The notes below the pieces were generated by a model that was not told the DNA's origin, searched no databases, and worked only from the letters and a program-made list of their open reading frames with translations. From positions 1 to 36,616 of the forward strand of contig JAIXOJ010000089.1 of NCBI GenBank assembly GCA_027486835.1: DNA of 36,616 nt. Reading direction: 5' to 3'. This stretch comes from Chitinophagaceae bacterium. GTDB taxonomy: Bacteria; Bacteroidota; Bacteroidia; Chitinophagales; Chitinophagaceae. Shown here piece after piece: positions 1-6,858 of the stretch (position 1 is the stretch's first letter; each line of letters opens with the position of its first letter). The position numbers and the translations under genes were made by a program.

Positions 1-10
1 GAAATAAAAT

Positions 11-55
11 AAACGACCCAGAATAAATAGTGTAAAAAATTTATTTTGGGCGTTT
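11..55. repeat. Long imperfect inverted repeat at left edge
   Basis: The left arm AAACGaCCCAGAATAAA and the right arm TTTATTTTGGGCGTTT pair over about 16 bp around a 12-nt AT-rich spacer. No T-tract follows on either strand, so it is not a standard terminator. It lies between the attenuator at 222-349 and whatever gene continues to the left, so it may be a leader-RNA structure or a protein-binding dyad. Confidence 0.5.
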
Positions 56-221
56 ATCTCTTGGAAAACTCAAAAGTATAAAGCAGGAAAACGTTCTAAT
101 TTATAGGGGGTTAGACCAATAGTTAGGCTTATAAGCGAATTGTATGAATTGAGGAAAATAAGTAGTAAAAAAACAAAAAAATGAATTTTCCATTTTCCAT
201 CTCGCCCTCATCCCTTGATTG

Positions 222-349
222 TATAAAACAAAAAACCCGTCGCAAAAAATTTGCAGACGGGAAAAAAGAAAATAAAAATAGGGGGAAATGATGGTACGAA
301 AGCAAATTATTTTTTTAACCCGATAATGGGGATTAGAAAGAAGCAACAA
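222..349 (-). promoter_or_regulatory. Probable Phe/Tyr transcription attenuator with leader peptide
   Basis: Read leftward, an open frame contains the aromatic-rich run Y-F-Y-F-L-F (codons at 261-280). Immediately after it comes a strong hairpin at 236-261 (CCCGTC/GACGGG extended by GCAAA/TTTGC) and then a U-rich tract (plus-strand A run at 222-235). Control codons, then a terminator hairpin, is the arrangement of amino-acid attenuators such as the pheA leader. The leader frame has no ATG; a TTG at 347-349 is the only conventional start I see. The controlled gene would lie left of position 1, so its identity, expected to be aromatic amino-acid biosynthesis, is inference. Confidence 0.55.
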
Positions 350-400
350 AATGTGCTGGTTTTTAGATTGTAAAGCAACAAGCGGCTATTTTTACAAGCT

Positions 401-874
401 ATGCAGTTTTCATTTGAATACGAAAAAGGTAAAACGTTACAGGCACTTCGTTATCATTTTCTCTCAAGAAATGAAATTAAGGTTTTGCTTGTACTCATTA
501 ATGTATTTGCGATAGTTTCTGCGGTATTGTTTTATAGCAAACGCATACGTCCAGAACCTTTTTTGCTTGGCACTTGTGTTTGGATAGCCATGATGGTGAG
601 TATTTGGTACTTATTGCCGATGAGCATTTATAAAAAATCACAAACATTCAAAGACCACTTTTCTATTCAGATTACCCAATGGCAAATTAGATTAGACGGT
701 TCGCAGGGCCATGTAGTTTGGGATTGGAAAATGGTGATTAAGCACTTGGAAACACCCTATTTTTTTCACATCTACTTTACAGAAAAGTCCTTTTTCTTAA
801 TCCCAAAAGATTCTATGAATGAGGAAATGAAACATGAAATGAGGGGTTACTTAAATGAATTGGTGAAAAAATAA
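401..874 (+). CDS. YcxB-like small membrane protein
   Basis: A 157-residue protein with two adjacent transmembrane segments (about residues 27-45 and 53-73) and a soluble C-terminal half. That half (about 85-157) has the pattern of YcxB-like domains: a W-x-I strand, an aromatic-rich stretch ending F-F-L-I-P-K, then a short helix. Function is unknown for the family; it is presumably an inner-membrane protein. It is transcribed alone, facing a convergent acetyltransferase gene 91 nt downstream. The ATG at 401 is preceded by TATTTTTA, one base away from TAnnTTTG, about 8 nt upstream, so the transcript may be nearly leaderless. The call is from motif pattern only. Confidence 0.7.
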   Translation: MQFSFEYEKGKTLQALRYHFLSRNEIKVLLVLINVFAIVSAVLFYSKRIRPEPFLLGTCVWIAMMVSIWYLLPMSIYKKSQTFKDHFSIQITQWQIRLDGSQGHVVWDWKMVIKHLETPYFFHIYFTEKSFFLIPKDSMNEEMKHEMRGYLNELVKK

Positions 875-965
875 CGTAATCAGTCGCTCTTGTATAGTTG
901 TTGATCACTGATGGGACAAATGCAGCTTTGGGTTTCATTTTCTTCTTCCCGTTCTTATTGACCTA

Positions 966-1463
966 TTATTTGAGCATTAATTGCATAAACACCAAATCAA
1001 GCCATCGGTTAAATTTAAATCCTACATCTTTTATTCTCCCCGATTCCACAAATCCGAATGATTGATGAAACAAGCAACTCGCAGTATTAGCAGCATCTAT
1101 ACCGCCCAGCATGGTATGATACCCTCCGCTTTTTGCAGTAGCTATTAATTCTGCCATCAACATTTTCCCAACACCCTTTCCTCGCCAATTTGGATGAACA
1201 TAAATGGAATGTTCCACAGTGTATTGATAGGCATCCCAAGCCCTAAACGTTCCAAAGCTGGCATATCCCACAGTTTCATTATTCCATTCGCAGACTAATA
1301 CTGGCCAACCACTCTCTTGCTTTTGCTCGTACCATTTTTCCACTAAAGACATTGTTCGTGGGTGGTAATCATAAATAGCCGTGCTATTTAAAATGACATC
1401 ATTCATAATAAAGTGGATAACTGGGAGATCTTTTGTGTCTGCGGGTCTTATTTTAATATCCAT
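966..1463 (-). CDS. GNAT N-acetyltransferase, phosphinothricin/MnaT-like
   Basis: 165 residues, the full length of the phosphinothricin acetyltransferase/MnaT (YncA) branch of GNAT enzymes, which acetylate amino groups of small amino-acid analogues with acetyl-CoA. Family features are the N-terminal IRPA start, Y-D-Y-H-P-R (31-36), the pre-motif strand E-H-S-I-Y-V (85-89) and the acetyl-CoA pyrophosphate loop R-G-K-G-V-G-K (94-100), followed by the conserved N-x-A-S...F...G-F region. It is a cytoplasmic monocistronic gene. The substrate cannot be read from sequence. A 22-bp piece of this gene (1395-1416) recurs with one inserted T at 2076-2098. Confidence 0.85.
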   Translation of the reverse strand: MDIKIRPADTKDLPVIHFIMNDVILNSTAIYDYHPRTMSLVEKWYEQKQESGWPVLVCEWNNETVGYASFGTFRAWDAYQYTVEHSIYVHPNWRGKGVGKMLMAELIATAKSGGYHTMLGGIDAANTASCLFHQSFGFVESGRIKDVGFKFNRWLDLVFMQLMLK

Positions 1464-1575
1464 CGCTCTAAAGTTTTATCTGATTGTAGTCAGTGTTATT
1501 CAACTTGTATTTTTTGCTTGATTAAAAAATGGGTTAACTCTACTCATTCATACCCCATCTTATGGCCATGGCATT

Positions 1576-1614
1576 AAAAAAGGTAGCTGGCGTTAAAACA
1601 CCAGCTACCTTTTT
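1576..1614 (-). terminator. Rho-independent terminator for the small T9SS gene
   Basis: Near-perfect hairpin AAGGTAGCTGG / CCAGCTACCTT with a short loop, flanked by A and T runs on both sides. Its position just past the 3' end of the leftward gene at 1636-1974 indicates that gene as its user. Confidence 0.85.
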
Positions 1615-1635
1615 CATTAATAAGAAACCATTAAA

Positions 1636-1974
1636 TTATCTAATCACTTGGAATTTGCCACTTTCAACAATATTTCCAGAAGCATCTCTTAATTGGAAAA
1701 CATATAAGCCCCTGAAAAAACTTTCTAGGGGGAGCGTTATCTTGGTATTATTTACAGGTACACTTATTAATTTTTTTCCCAAAAAATTGTACACCTGCAA
1801 AGTGTAAGCCTTATCTGCGTTTTTAAATTCAAAATTGATGACACTGCTAGCAGGGTTTGGGTAGAAACGAGCTACTTTTATAAAAATCACATCGCCAACA
1901 AAGGGTTCGGCGGTGTTAGCATTAACAGCAATGGTGCAGAAAAATAAACAGGCGAGTAAGTAATATTTTTTCAT
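1636..1974 (-). CDS. Small secreted protein with T9SS type A sorting domain
   Basis: 112 residues: a Sec signal peptide (about 1-19, cleaved after V-N-A) and then, almost immediately, a C-terminal sorting domain of the type IX secretion system. The hallmark F-Y-P-N-P-A starts near residue 37, followed by the beta-strand pattern L-x-V-Y-N-F-L-G-K and G-L-Y-V-F-Q-L. There is practically no cargo between signal and sorting domain (about 17 residues), so this is either a minimal secreted peptide or a gene that lost its passenger domain. T9SS export to the cell surface is established for this domain family. The start ATG sits close after TTCTTTG, similar to a Bacteroidota -7 element. Confidence 0.8.
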   Translation of the reverse strand: MKKYYLLACLFFCTIAVNANTAEPFVGDVIFIKVARFYPNPASSVINFEFKNADKAYTLQVYNFLGKKLISVPVNNTKITLPLESFFRGLYVFQLRDASGNIVESGKFQVIR

Positions 1975-2075
1975 CGCAAAGAATTAGTGGGTAAAAATAG
2001 TTATTCACATCCACAAATAGGCATGTGGATAGAAAAAAAGATTTTTTTCATCAAACTAACTACTCCTGCTGTGAA

Positions 2076-2098
2076 GACATTCATTCATAATAAAGTGG
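2076..2098. repeat. Intergenic copy of a 22-bp segment of the GNAT gene
   Basis: GACAT-t-CATTCATAATAAAGTGG matches 1395-1416 inside the acetyltransferase gene except for one inserted T, in the same orientation. The rest of the 1975-2280 gap shows no gene. It contains a short ATCCACA/TGTGGAT hairpin at 2009-2030. Confidence 0.5.
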
Positions 2099-2266
2099 CA
2101 AAGTGTAATTTAATTGACTAAAAATTTTGCTGTCAGCCAAGCTTAATGCATGTTTCTGGATATAAAGCAAATCGATTCATCAATAAGGTTTCACCATGTT
2201 TTGTCGTTTTATCTTGCTTTTTAACTTCCCTTTTTTTCCTTACGACGGGTGTTGGTTTAGCTCCGT

Positions 2267-2274
2267 TACATTTG
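2267..2274 (+). promoter_or_regulatory. TAnnTTTG promoter element, probably leaderless start
   Basis: TACATTTG matches the Bacteroidota -7 consensus TAnnTTTG and ends 6 nt before the ATG at 2281, which places the transcript start at or next to the start codon. No TTG element is visible at the usual distance upstream. It favours 2281 as the true start of the ABC transporter. Confidence 0.45.
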
Positions 2275-2280
2275 CTACTA

Positions 2281-4101
2281 ATGGCAAAGGAAAAAGCGAC
2301 CAAAAAAGTGTTTGACTTTTCGTTAATGAAAAGATTGTTTTACTATGTAAGACCTTACAACCAGTTTTTCTATATCAGTTTGTGCTTGGGTGTCTTAATG
2401 GCTTTTATTGCGCCTGTACGTCCGTATTTAATCCAGCTTACCGTAAACAAAGCAATTAATCCGCACTTGATAATACCTAGTTGGTTACAGTCTATTCTAC
2501 AATTGGCGTCCACTAGCGGGGTATTTGAATTTATTCTGCACATCACCATTTTCCAGATTATTTTTTTAATGGTGGAGTCTGTTATCCGATTCGTGTTTTC
2601 TTATATCACTGCACTTATGGGTCAAAATGTGGTAAAGGATTTACGGGTGGCAGTATATCGTAAAATAATGAACCTTAATTTGAGTCAATTTGATAAAACA
2701 CCAATAGGAACCCTTACTACCCGTACGATTAACGATATAGAAAGTATCAACGAAATTTTTAGTGATGGCTTAGTACCCATTGTGGCTGATTTACTCACGA
2801 TTATTATCACTTTAGCCACGATGTTTTACATGAATTGGAAAGTCACTTTAATCAGCCTTATCCCCTTTCCGCTTTTGATTGTTGCCACTTATATTTTTAA
2901 AGAAAGCGTGAACAAAAGCTTTACCAATGTTCGGAATGCGGTGTCGGCTCTTAATGCTTTTGTTCAAGAACACATTACGGGTATGCACATTGTACAGGCT
3001 TTTGCAGCGGAGGAGCGTGAACTAGCCAAGTTTACCACTATTAACCAACAGCACCGCGATGCCAATATCAAAGCCATATTCGCTTACAGTGTATTTTTTC
3101 CAGTTGTAGAATTGGTTTTGGCCATCAGTACGGGTTTGCTTGTTTGGTGGGTGGCCGATAATCGGTTAGATGCTGGCTTGTTGGTGGCCTTTATCTTGTA
3201 TTTAAACCAGATTTTTCGCCCACTTAGGGTGGTAGCAGACAAGTTTAATGTGTTACAAATGGGGATGATTGCTGCTGAAAGAGTATTTAAAGTATTGGAC
3301 AATCAGGATGAACTACTTCCTTCGAGCGAAACACTTTTGGCATCGAGCCCTTCTGTTTTGTTTAAGGGTAGCATTGAATTTAAGGATGTTTGGTTCGCTT
3401 ATGTTGAATCACAATATGTGCTTAAGCATATTTCATTTTCCGTTGCGGCTGGAGAAACTATAGCATTGGTAGGACATACCGGCAGCGGCAAAACATCTAT
3501 CATTAGCTTGCTTAATCGTCTTTACCACATTCAAAAAGGAATGATTAGCATCGATGGGATGCCAATAACAGATTATCCGATAGAAACCCTTAGAAGCAAT
3601 ATTGGGGTGGTGTTGCAAGATGTATTTTTATTTTCTGGTTCGGTAATGGACAACATCACTTTACGCAACCCACTTGTTACTAGGGAAAATGTGATTTCGG
3701 CGGCTAAAATGATTGGTATGCACGAATTTATTTTGCGATTACCAGAAGGATATGATTACCAAGTGATGGAAAGGGGCAATACACTAAGCCTTGGACAAAG
3801 GCAGTTAATTTCTTTTGTAAGAGCTTTATTGTACAATCCTTCCATTCTAATATTAGACGAAGCCACCTCTTCTATTGATACCGAAAGCGAAATACTGATT
3901 CAACATGCTATTGATACCTTAATCAAAGGCCGCACTTCCATCGTTATTGCTCACCGGCTTTCAACGATTAAAAAAGCGCATAAAATTATTTTATTGGACA
4001 AAGGTGAAATCAAAGAAATGGGTACTCACGCTGAATTATTAGCACTTGGTGGTTATTATGCACAACTTCATGAAATGCAATTTGACGAAGCCGTTCGTTG
4101 A
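2281..4101 (+). CDS. ABC transporter, fused permease/ATPase (exporter half-transporter)
   Basis: 606 residues from the chosen ATG. An N-terminal membrane domain with about six segments (to ~310) is followed by a nucleotide-binding domain with Walker A G-H-T-G-S-G-K-T (~398-405), Q-loop V-V-L-Q-D-V-F, signature L-S-L-G-Q-R-Q (~503) instead of L-S-G-G-Q, Walker B I-L-I-L-D-E (~523) and switch histidine in I-V-I-A-H-R. This is a type IV exporter of the MdlA/YheI/MsbA-like class; it likely works as a dimer in the inner membrane, with substrate unknown. An in-frame ATG exists at 2146, but it would add 45 odd hydrophobic residues before a typical M-A-K-E-K start, and a promoter element lies just before 2281. 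It is convergent with idi, 30 nt away. Confidence 0.9.
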   Translation: MAKEKATKKVFDFSLMKRLFYYVRPYNQFFYISLCLGVLMAFIAPVRPYLIQLTVNKAINPHLIIPSWLQSILQLASTSGVFEFILHITIFQIIFLMVESVIRFVFSYITALMGQNVVKDLRVAVYRKIMNLNLSQFDKTPIGTLTTRTINDIESINEIFSDGLVPIVADLLTIIITLATMFYMNWKVTLISLIPFPLLIVATYIFKESVNKSFTNVRNAVSALNAFVQEHITGMHIVQAFAAEERELAKFTTINQQHRDANIKAIFAYSVFFPVVELVLAISTGLLVWWVADNRLDAGLLVAFILYLNQIFRPLRVVADKFNVLQMGMIAAERVFKVLDNQDELLPSSETLLASSPSVLFKGSIEFKDVWFAYVESQYVLKHISFSVAAGETIALVGHTGSGKTSIISLLNRLYHIQKGMISIDGMPITDYPIETLRSNIGVVLQDVFLFSGSVMDNITLRNPLVTRENVISAAKMIGMHEFILRLPEGYDYQVMERGNTLSLGQRQLISFVRALLYNPSILILDEATSSIDTESEILIQHAIDTLIKGRTSIVIAHRLSTIKKAHKIILLDKGEIKEMGTHAELLALGGYYAQLHEMQFDEAVR

Positions 4102-4131
4102 TGAATGCTTTTGCAAGTGTTTTAATATAAA

Positions 4132-4680
4132 TTATGGATGCAAGATGGAATTACTAGTACCATTTGTTTCTAACCATTGCTCAATTTTAGGAAATGCAAT
4201 TAAAAACCATTCAGTAAATATTTGGGGCTGGCTTGTTATGTCGGTTTTAATTACTTCCAACGAAACGTATTTATAATCTGCAACTTCCTCAATATTGGGG
4301 GAAATGTTGTCATCGTACTGACCAATAAACACATGGTCAAACTCATGCTCAGTTAATCCATTGGCAAAATGAGCCTTGTAAGTAAAATTCAGTGCATAAT
4401 GCAATGGTGTCACAAAGCCTAACTCCTCCTGCAACCTACGAACTGCGGCTTGTTCGGTCAATTCATTGGGCTTAGGGTGGCTACAACAAGCATTCGTCCA
4501 TAACCCACCACTATGGTACTTACTAAATGCCCGCTGCTGGAGTAGCATTTCACCCTCGTTATTGAAAATAAAAATGCTAAAAGCTCGGTGTAGAAGCCCT
4601 TGTTCGTGAGCAGCCATTTTTTCCATAACCCCAATCTCAACATCATTTTCATTAACAAGTATCACTTCTTCCACATTCAT
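4132..4680 (-). CDS. idi: Isopentenyl-diphosphate delta-isomerase, type I
   Basis: Interconverts isopentenyl and dimethylallyl diphosphate, supplying the starter unit for carotenoids, quinones and other isoprenoids. At 182 residues it has the usual length of type I Idi. The catalytic cysteine motif T-N-A-C-C-S-H-P (62-69, catalytic Cys probably C66) and the glutamates in T-E-H-E-F-D-H (E111, E113) are present within a Nudix-like fold, with the Nudix-box variant A-A-V-R-R-L-Q-E-E-L-G at 78-88. It lies 40 nt downstream of a membrane-protein gene on the same strand and is probably co-transcribed with it. The phytoene synthase and desaturase genes lie about 2 kb upstream on the same strand, which fits a role in pigment supply. 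Confidence 0.95.
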   Translation of the reverse strand: MNVEEVILVNENDVEIGVMEKMAAHEQGLLHRAFSIFIFNNEGEMLLQQRAFSKYHSGGLWTNACCSHPKPNELTEQAAVRRLQEELGFVTPLHYALNFTYKAHFANGLTEHEFDHVFIGQYDDNISPNIEEVADYKYVSLEVIKTDITSQPQIFTEWFLIAFPKIEQWLETNGTSNSILHP

Positions 4681-4720
4681 TTGTTTACTATAGTTATTGA
4701 TGGATTATTGAAAAACTAAT

Positions 4721-5491
4721 TTAAAATACGGGCTTGCCTAATAATGCCTGAACAAACAAGAAGGTTGTAACTATAAAGTAAATAGCCGCAGCCATTACAA
4801 TGGTTTTAATATCCTTCAACAAATAATATCCAAGCAATGGAAGTACCTGCAAAGCATGCATCCCCAAAAAATGAGCGATTCTTAAATCGCCGTGGTGCTT
4901 GCTCCATTGAGTAACCGGAAATCCTTCTCCACCATCCGCAGCCCCTACCGTATGCGCCAATCTAGCACCCATTAGGCCGCCCTCAAGCGCAAAGACTACA
5001 AATAGCAACAGACCAAAACGGATACCCCAAACATAAGAGTCAGGCAACTGGGGGAATGTGGTAGTAAAAAAAAGAAAACTAAGGAAGGCGGTCCACACCG
5101 TTAATACCAATATAGATATGCCCATTGCTGCATACATGGCCGAGTTAAACGATGTGCTGATATTGAAATGTGACAACTCCCCTTTGCTAGCTTTGAACGC
5201 TATATATAGGGTTTCAAAAGCTAAAATTGCTATGGTTGTGCAACTATAGGCAAACACATGTCTGGGTGTATTGAGGTAATGCAGTATCCATGCCATTGTA
5301 AAACTAAAAATGGCAGAGGAAATAAAAAACTTGAAGGGTTTTAACCAAGCATTTGCCCCTGCAATTATGGTTTCTGTTTTAGCAATACCCACAATGCAGG
5401 CTATTGCCATAACCATGCAAATCCATCCAAAAGAAGATAAAATGGGATTCCGATGATGTAGTGTTGCGAAGAAATCGATAATAAAATTCAT
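4721..5491 (-). CDS. Polytopic membrane protein of unknown function
   Basis: 256 residues with about seven hydrophobic helices. A polar loop between the later helices carries a dense, probably conserved signature: G-G-x-x-G-A-R-x-A-H-T-V-G, then D-G-G-E-G-F-P, W-S-x-x-H-G-D-L-R, and finally A-H-F-x-G-M-H-A-L-Q-x-L-P. The His, Arg and Asp residues at the membrane face suggest a metal- or cofactor-binding site or an enzyme active site (inference). I do not recognise a named family. It lies 40 nt upstream of idi on the same strand, so an isoprenoid-related role is possible but unproved; it does not look like the known heterodimeric-type lycopene cyclases. Confidence 0.75.
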   Translation of the reverse strand: MNFIIDFFATLHHRNPILSSFGWICMVMAIACIVGIAKTETIIAGANAWLKPFKFFISSAIFSFTMAWILHYLNTPRHVFAYSCTTIAILAFETLYIAFKASKGELSHFNISTSFNSAMYAAMGISILVLTVWTAFLSFLFFTTTFPQLPDSYVWGIRFGLLLFVVFALEGGLMGARLAHTVGAADGGEGFPVTQWSKHHGDLRIAHFLGMHALQVLPLLGYYLLKDIKTIVMAAAIYFIVTTFLFVQALLGKPVF

Positions 5492-5539
5492 GGTAAATCA
5501 ATGCTGAAAGATGAATAAAGCAGTATAAACTTTCTTGTG

Positions 5540-5592
5540 GCAATTAATTGAAAGTACTCTAACTTATTTTTTAAGGTACTTCAACTAATTGC
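5540..5592. repeat. Inverted repeat upstream of the membrane protein-idi pair
   Basis: GCAATTAaTTGAAaGTAC (5540-5557) and GTACtTCAAcTAATTGC (5576-5592) form an imperfect 16-bp dyad around an 18-nt AT-rich spacer, about 50-100 nt upstream of the start at 5491. The left arm contains TGGCAATTA, resembling the TTGGCAATTT boxes at 6326-6472, so it may be another operator of the same regulator (inference). Nothing else is seen in 5492-5757. Confidence 0.4.
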
Positions 5593-5757
5593 AGCAAATA
5601 TAAAATTCGACGAGGTACATAAAAATTTTTACGCATTCGCTAAAAGCCGAAATTGGATTCTACACTTCATAGCGTTGATAAAGAATGGCATGTTCAAATG
5701 GGAGCACTTTTTTCCACCTAAAACGACATTTCAACTGCTGTTGCTATACTGTTACTC

Positions 5758-6270
5758 TTACAATCCTGCCAAATAGGCATCAGCTTCTTGCTGTAGCAGT
5801 GCTATTGAAACAGTCAATTTTTTTTGAAGTACCAGTCCATTGTCTTCTATGCGCTTTTCGGCTTGATACTGTTGTTCGGCCAGCCATCGCTGCCGTCTTT
5901 CTGTAGCATTTTCTGGCTTAGCTTCCAGTGTAGGCAACAGTTGCAACATACGCAGCCCTTGTGCATATCGCTGCTGCATTTTGGTCAGTTGCATCTCTAG
6001 CTTCTTTCTTTTAAACTCGCAGTTTGCCGCCATTTCTTGCAATTGGGTACGTTCCTCTGTTGACAGGGGTAGTGGCTCGGGAGTAGGTAGCCCATGAAGA
6101 AATGTAAACATTTCGGCCATTTTTATTAAAGCTAGGGCAGGTAATGTGCGGGTATTATCGATAAATCGGGACAAGTTACTTGGATTTACTTCTATATAAG
6201 AAGCCAAATCCTGATGGGTAACGCCTGTTAAAGACACTATAGATTCAGGTAGAGACAGTTCCTTTGGCAT
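5758..6270 (-). CDS. HTH (XRE-like) regulator with C-terminal coiled coil
   Basis: 170 residues. Residues about 14-55 form a helix-turn-helix of the lambda-repressor/XRE kind (T-H-Q-D-L-A-S-Y-I, then N-P-S-N-L-S-R-F-I-D as the recognition helix, then L-P-A-L-A-L-I-K-M-A). Residues about 75-165 are charged, Leu/Gln-rich and helical, probably a coiled-coil dimerisation region. Its own upstream DNA holds a cluster of AAATTGCCAA boxes, starting about 55 nt before the ATG, which suggests autoregulation. It lies between idi and the carotenoid genes, all reading the same way, so pigment control is conceivable but not shown. No effector-binding domain is visible. Confidence 0.75.
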   Translation of the reverse strand: MPKELSLPESIVSLTGVTHQDLASYIEVNPSNLSRFIDNTRTLPALALIKMAEMFTFLHGLPTPEPLPLSTEERTQLQEMAANCEFKRKKLEMQLTKMQQRYAQGLRMLQLLPTLEAKPENATERRQRWLAEQQYQAEKRIEDNGLVLQKKLTVSIALLQQEADAYLAGL

Positions 6271-6325
6271 GAAAAACGTTTTTGTATTTAAAACTCAAAG
6301 AAAATAAGTTGCGGCAAAATAGTAG

Positions 6326-6472
6326 TTGGCAATTTAAAACAATCAGTAGAAACAAATTGCCAATGCAGGCAAAAACAATTAGGCAATTTATTCAGATTGC
6401 CTAAATAAAATTGCCAACATTGGCAAAAATCAATTTCTCTGTTTTAAAAATTGCCAAAAGAATAATTGCCAA
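6326..6472. promoter_or_regulatory. Cluster of AAATTGCCAA/TTGGCAATTT operator-like boxes
   Basis: Boxes seen: TTGGCAATTT 6326-6335; AAATTGCCAA 6354-6363; an inverted pair TTAGGCAAT 6379-6387 and ATTGCCTAA 6396-6404; an inverted pair AAATTGCCAA 6408-6417 and TTGGCAAAAA 6420-6429; AAATTGCCAA 6448-6457; TAATTGCCAA 6463-6472. That is eight occurrences in 147 bp, in both orientations, all inside the upstream region of the HTH gene. They most likely form an operator array bound cooperatively by that regulator. Confidence 0.6.
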
Positions 6473-6858
6473 ATTATTTTTTCATTCCTTTTGATTGAAA
6501 AAAGGTTCTATCACTCAGAAAACCGTTTTCGGGGTTAAAAACGATAAAGTGGTTTACAGTAAAAACACCTGCTTGCTTTTCCATTTGTTGAAAAGAGGAC
6601 AACATAAACTAAGCGGTGTATAACGAGGCATCCTGACTCGAATAGAGAAGAACCATTTTATACCACTTCGTTATTTGTTTTAGCAGTAAAATGTATGTCT
6701 TATTCAGGTTTGGTTAGGATGATTGGAAAGTTTTTTAGCCTTTTTGTTTTTTTGTGTATTTCACAACTATACATGTAAAAGTGTGGTCAGTCTTTTTGAA
6801 ATTGCATTCTGCAAGGTGGAATTAAACAAATGAGCAACTTGAATTGCATCATGCAACC
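6473..6858. other. Non-coding stretch with twin TTGCAT-type palindromes
   Basis: I see no credible gene in these 386 bases. At the right end are two 13-bp palindromes, TTGCATTCTGCAA (6802-6814) and TTGCATCATGCAA (6844-6856), spaced 42 nt start to start and ending 2 nt before the stop codon of phytoene synthase. They could be protein-binding sites or weak RNA hairpins. Neither has a U-tract typical of a terminator. Confidence 0.4.

Noticed and set aside
1562-1807. 81-codon plus-strand frame
   Set aside because: It covers the terminator and is antisense to the small T9SS gene, which has a clear signal peptide and sorting domain.
2001-2032. Two DnaA-box-like words (TTATTCACA and TGTGGATAG) suggesting an origin
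   Set aside because: Only two imperfect boxes and no dnaA, dnaN or AT-rich unwinding cluster; better read as a small hairpin.
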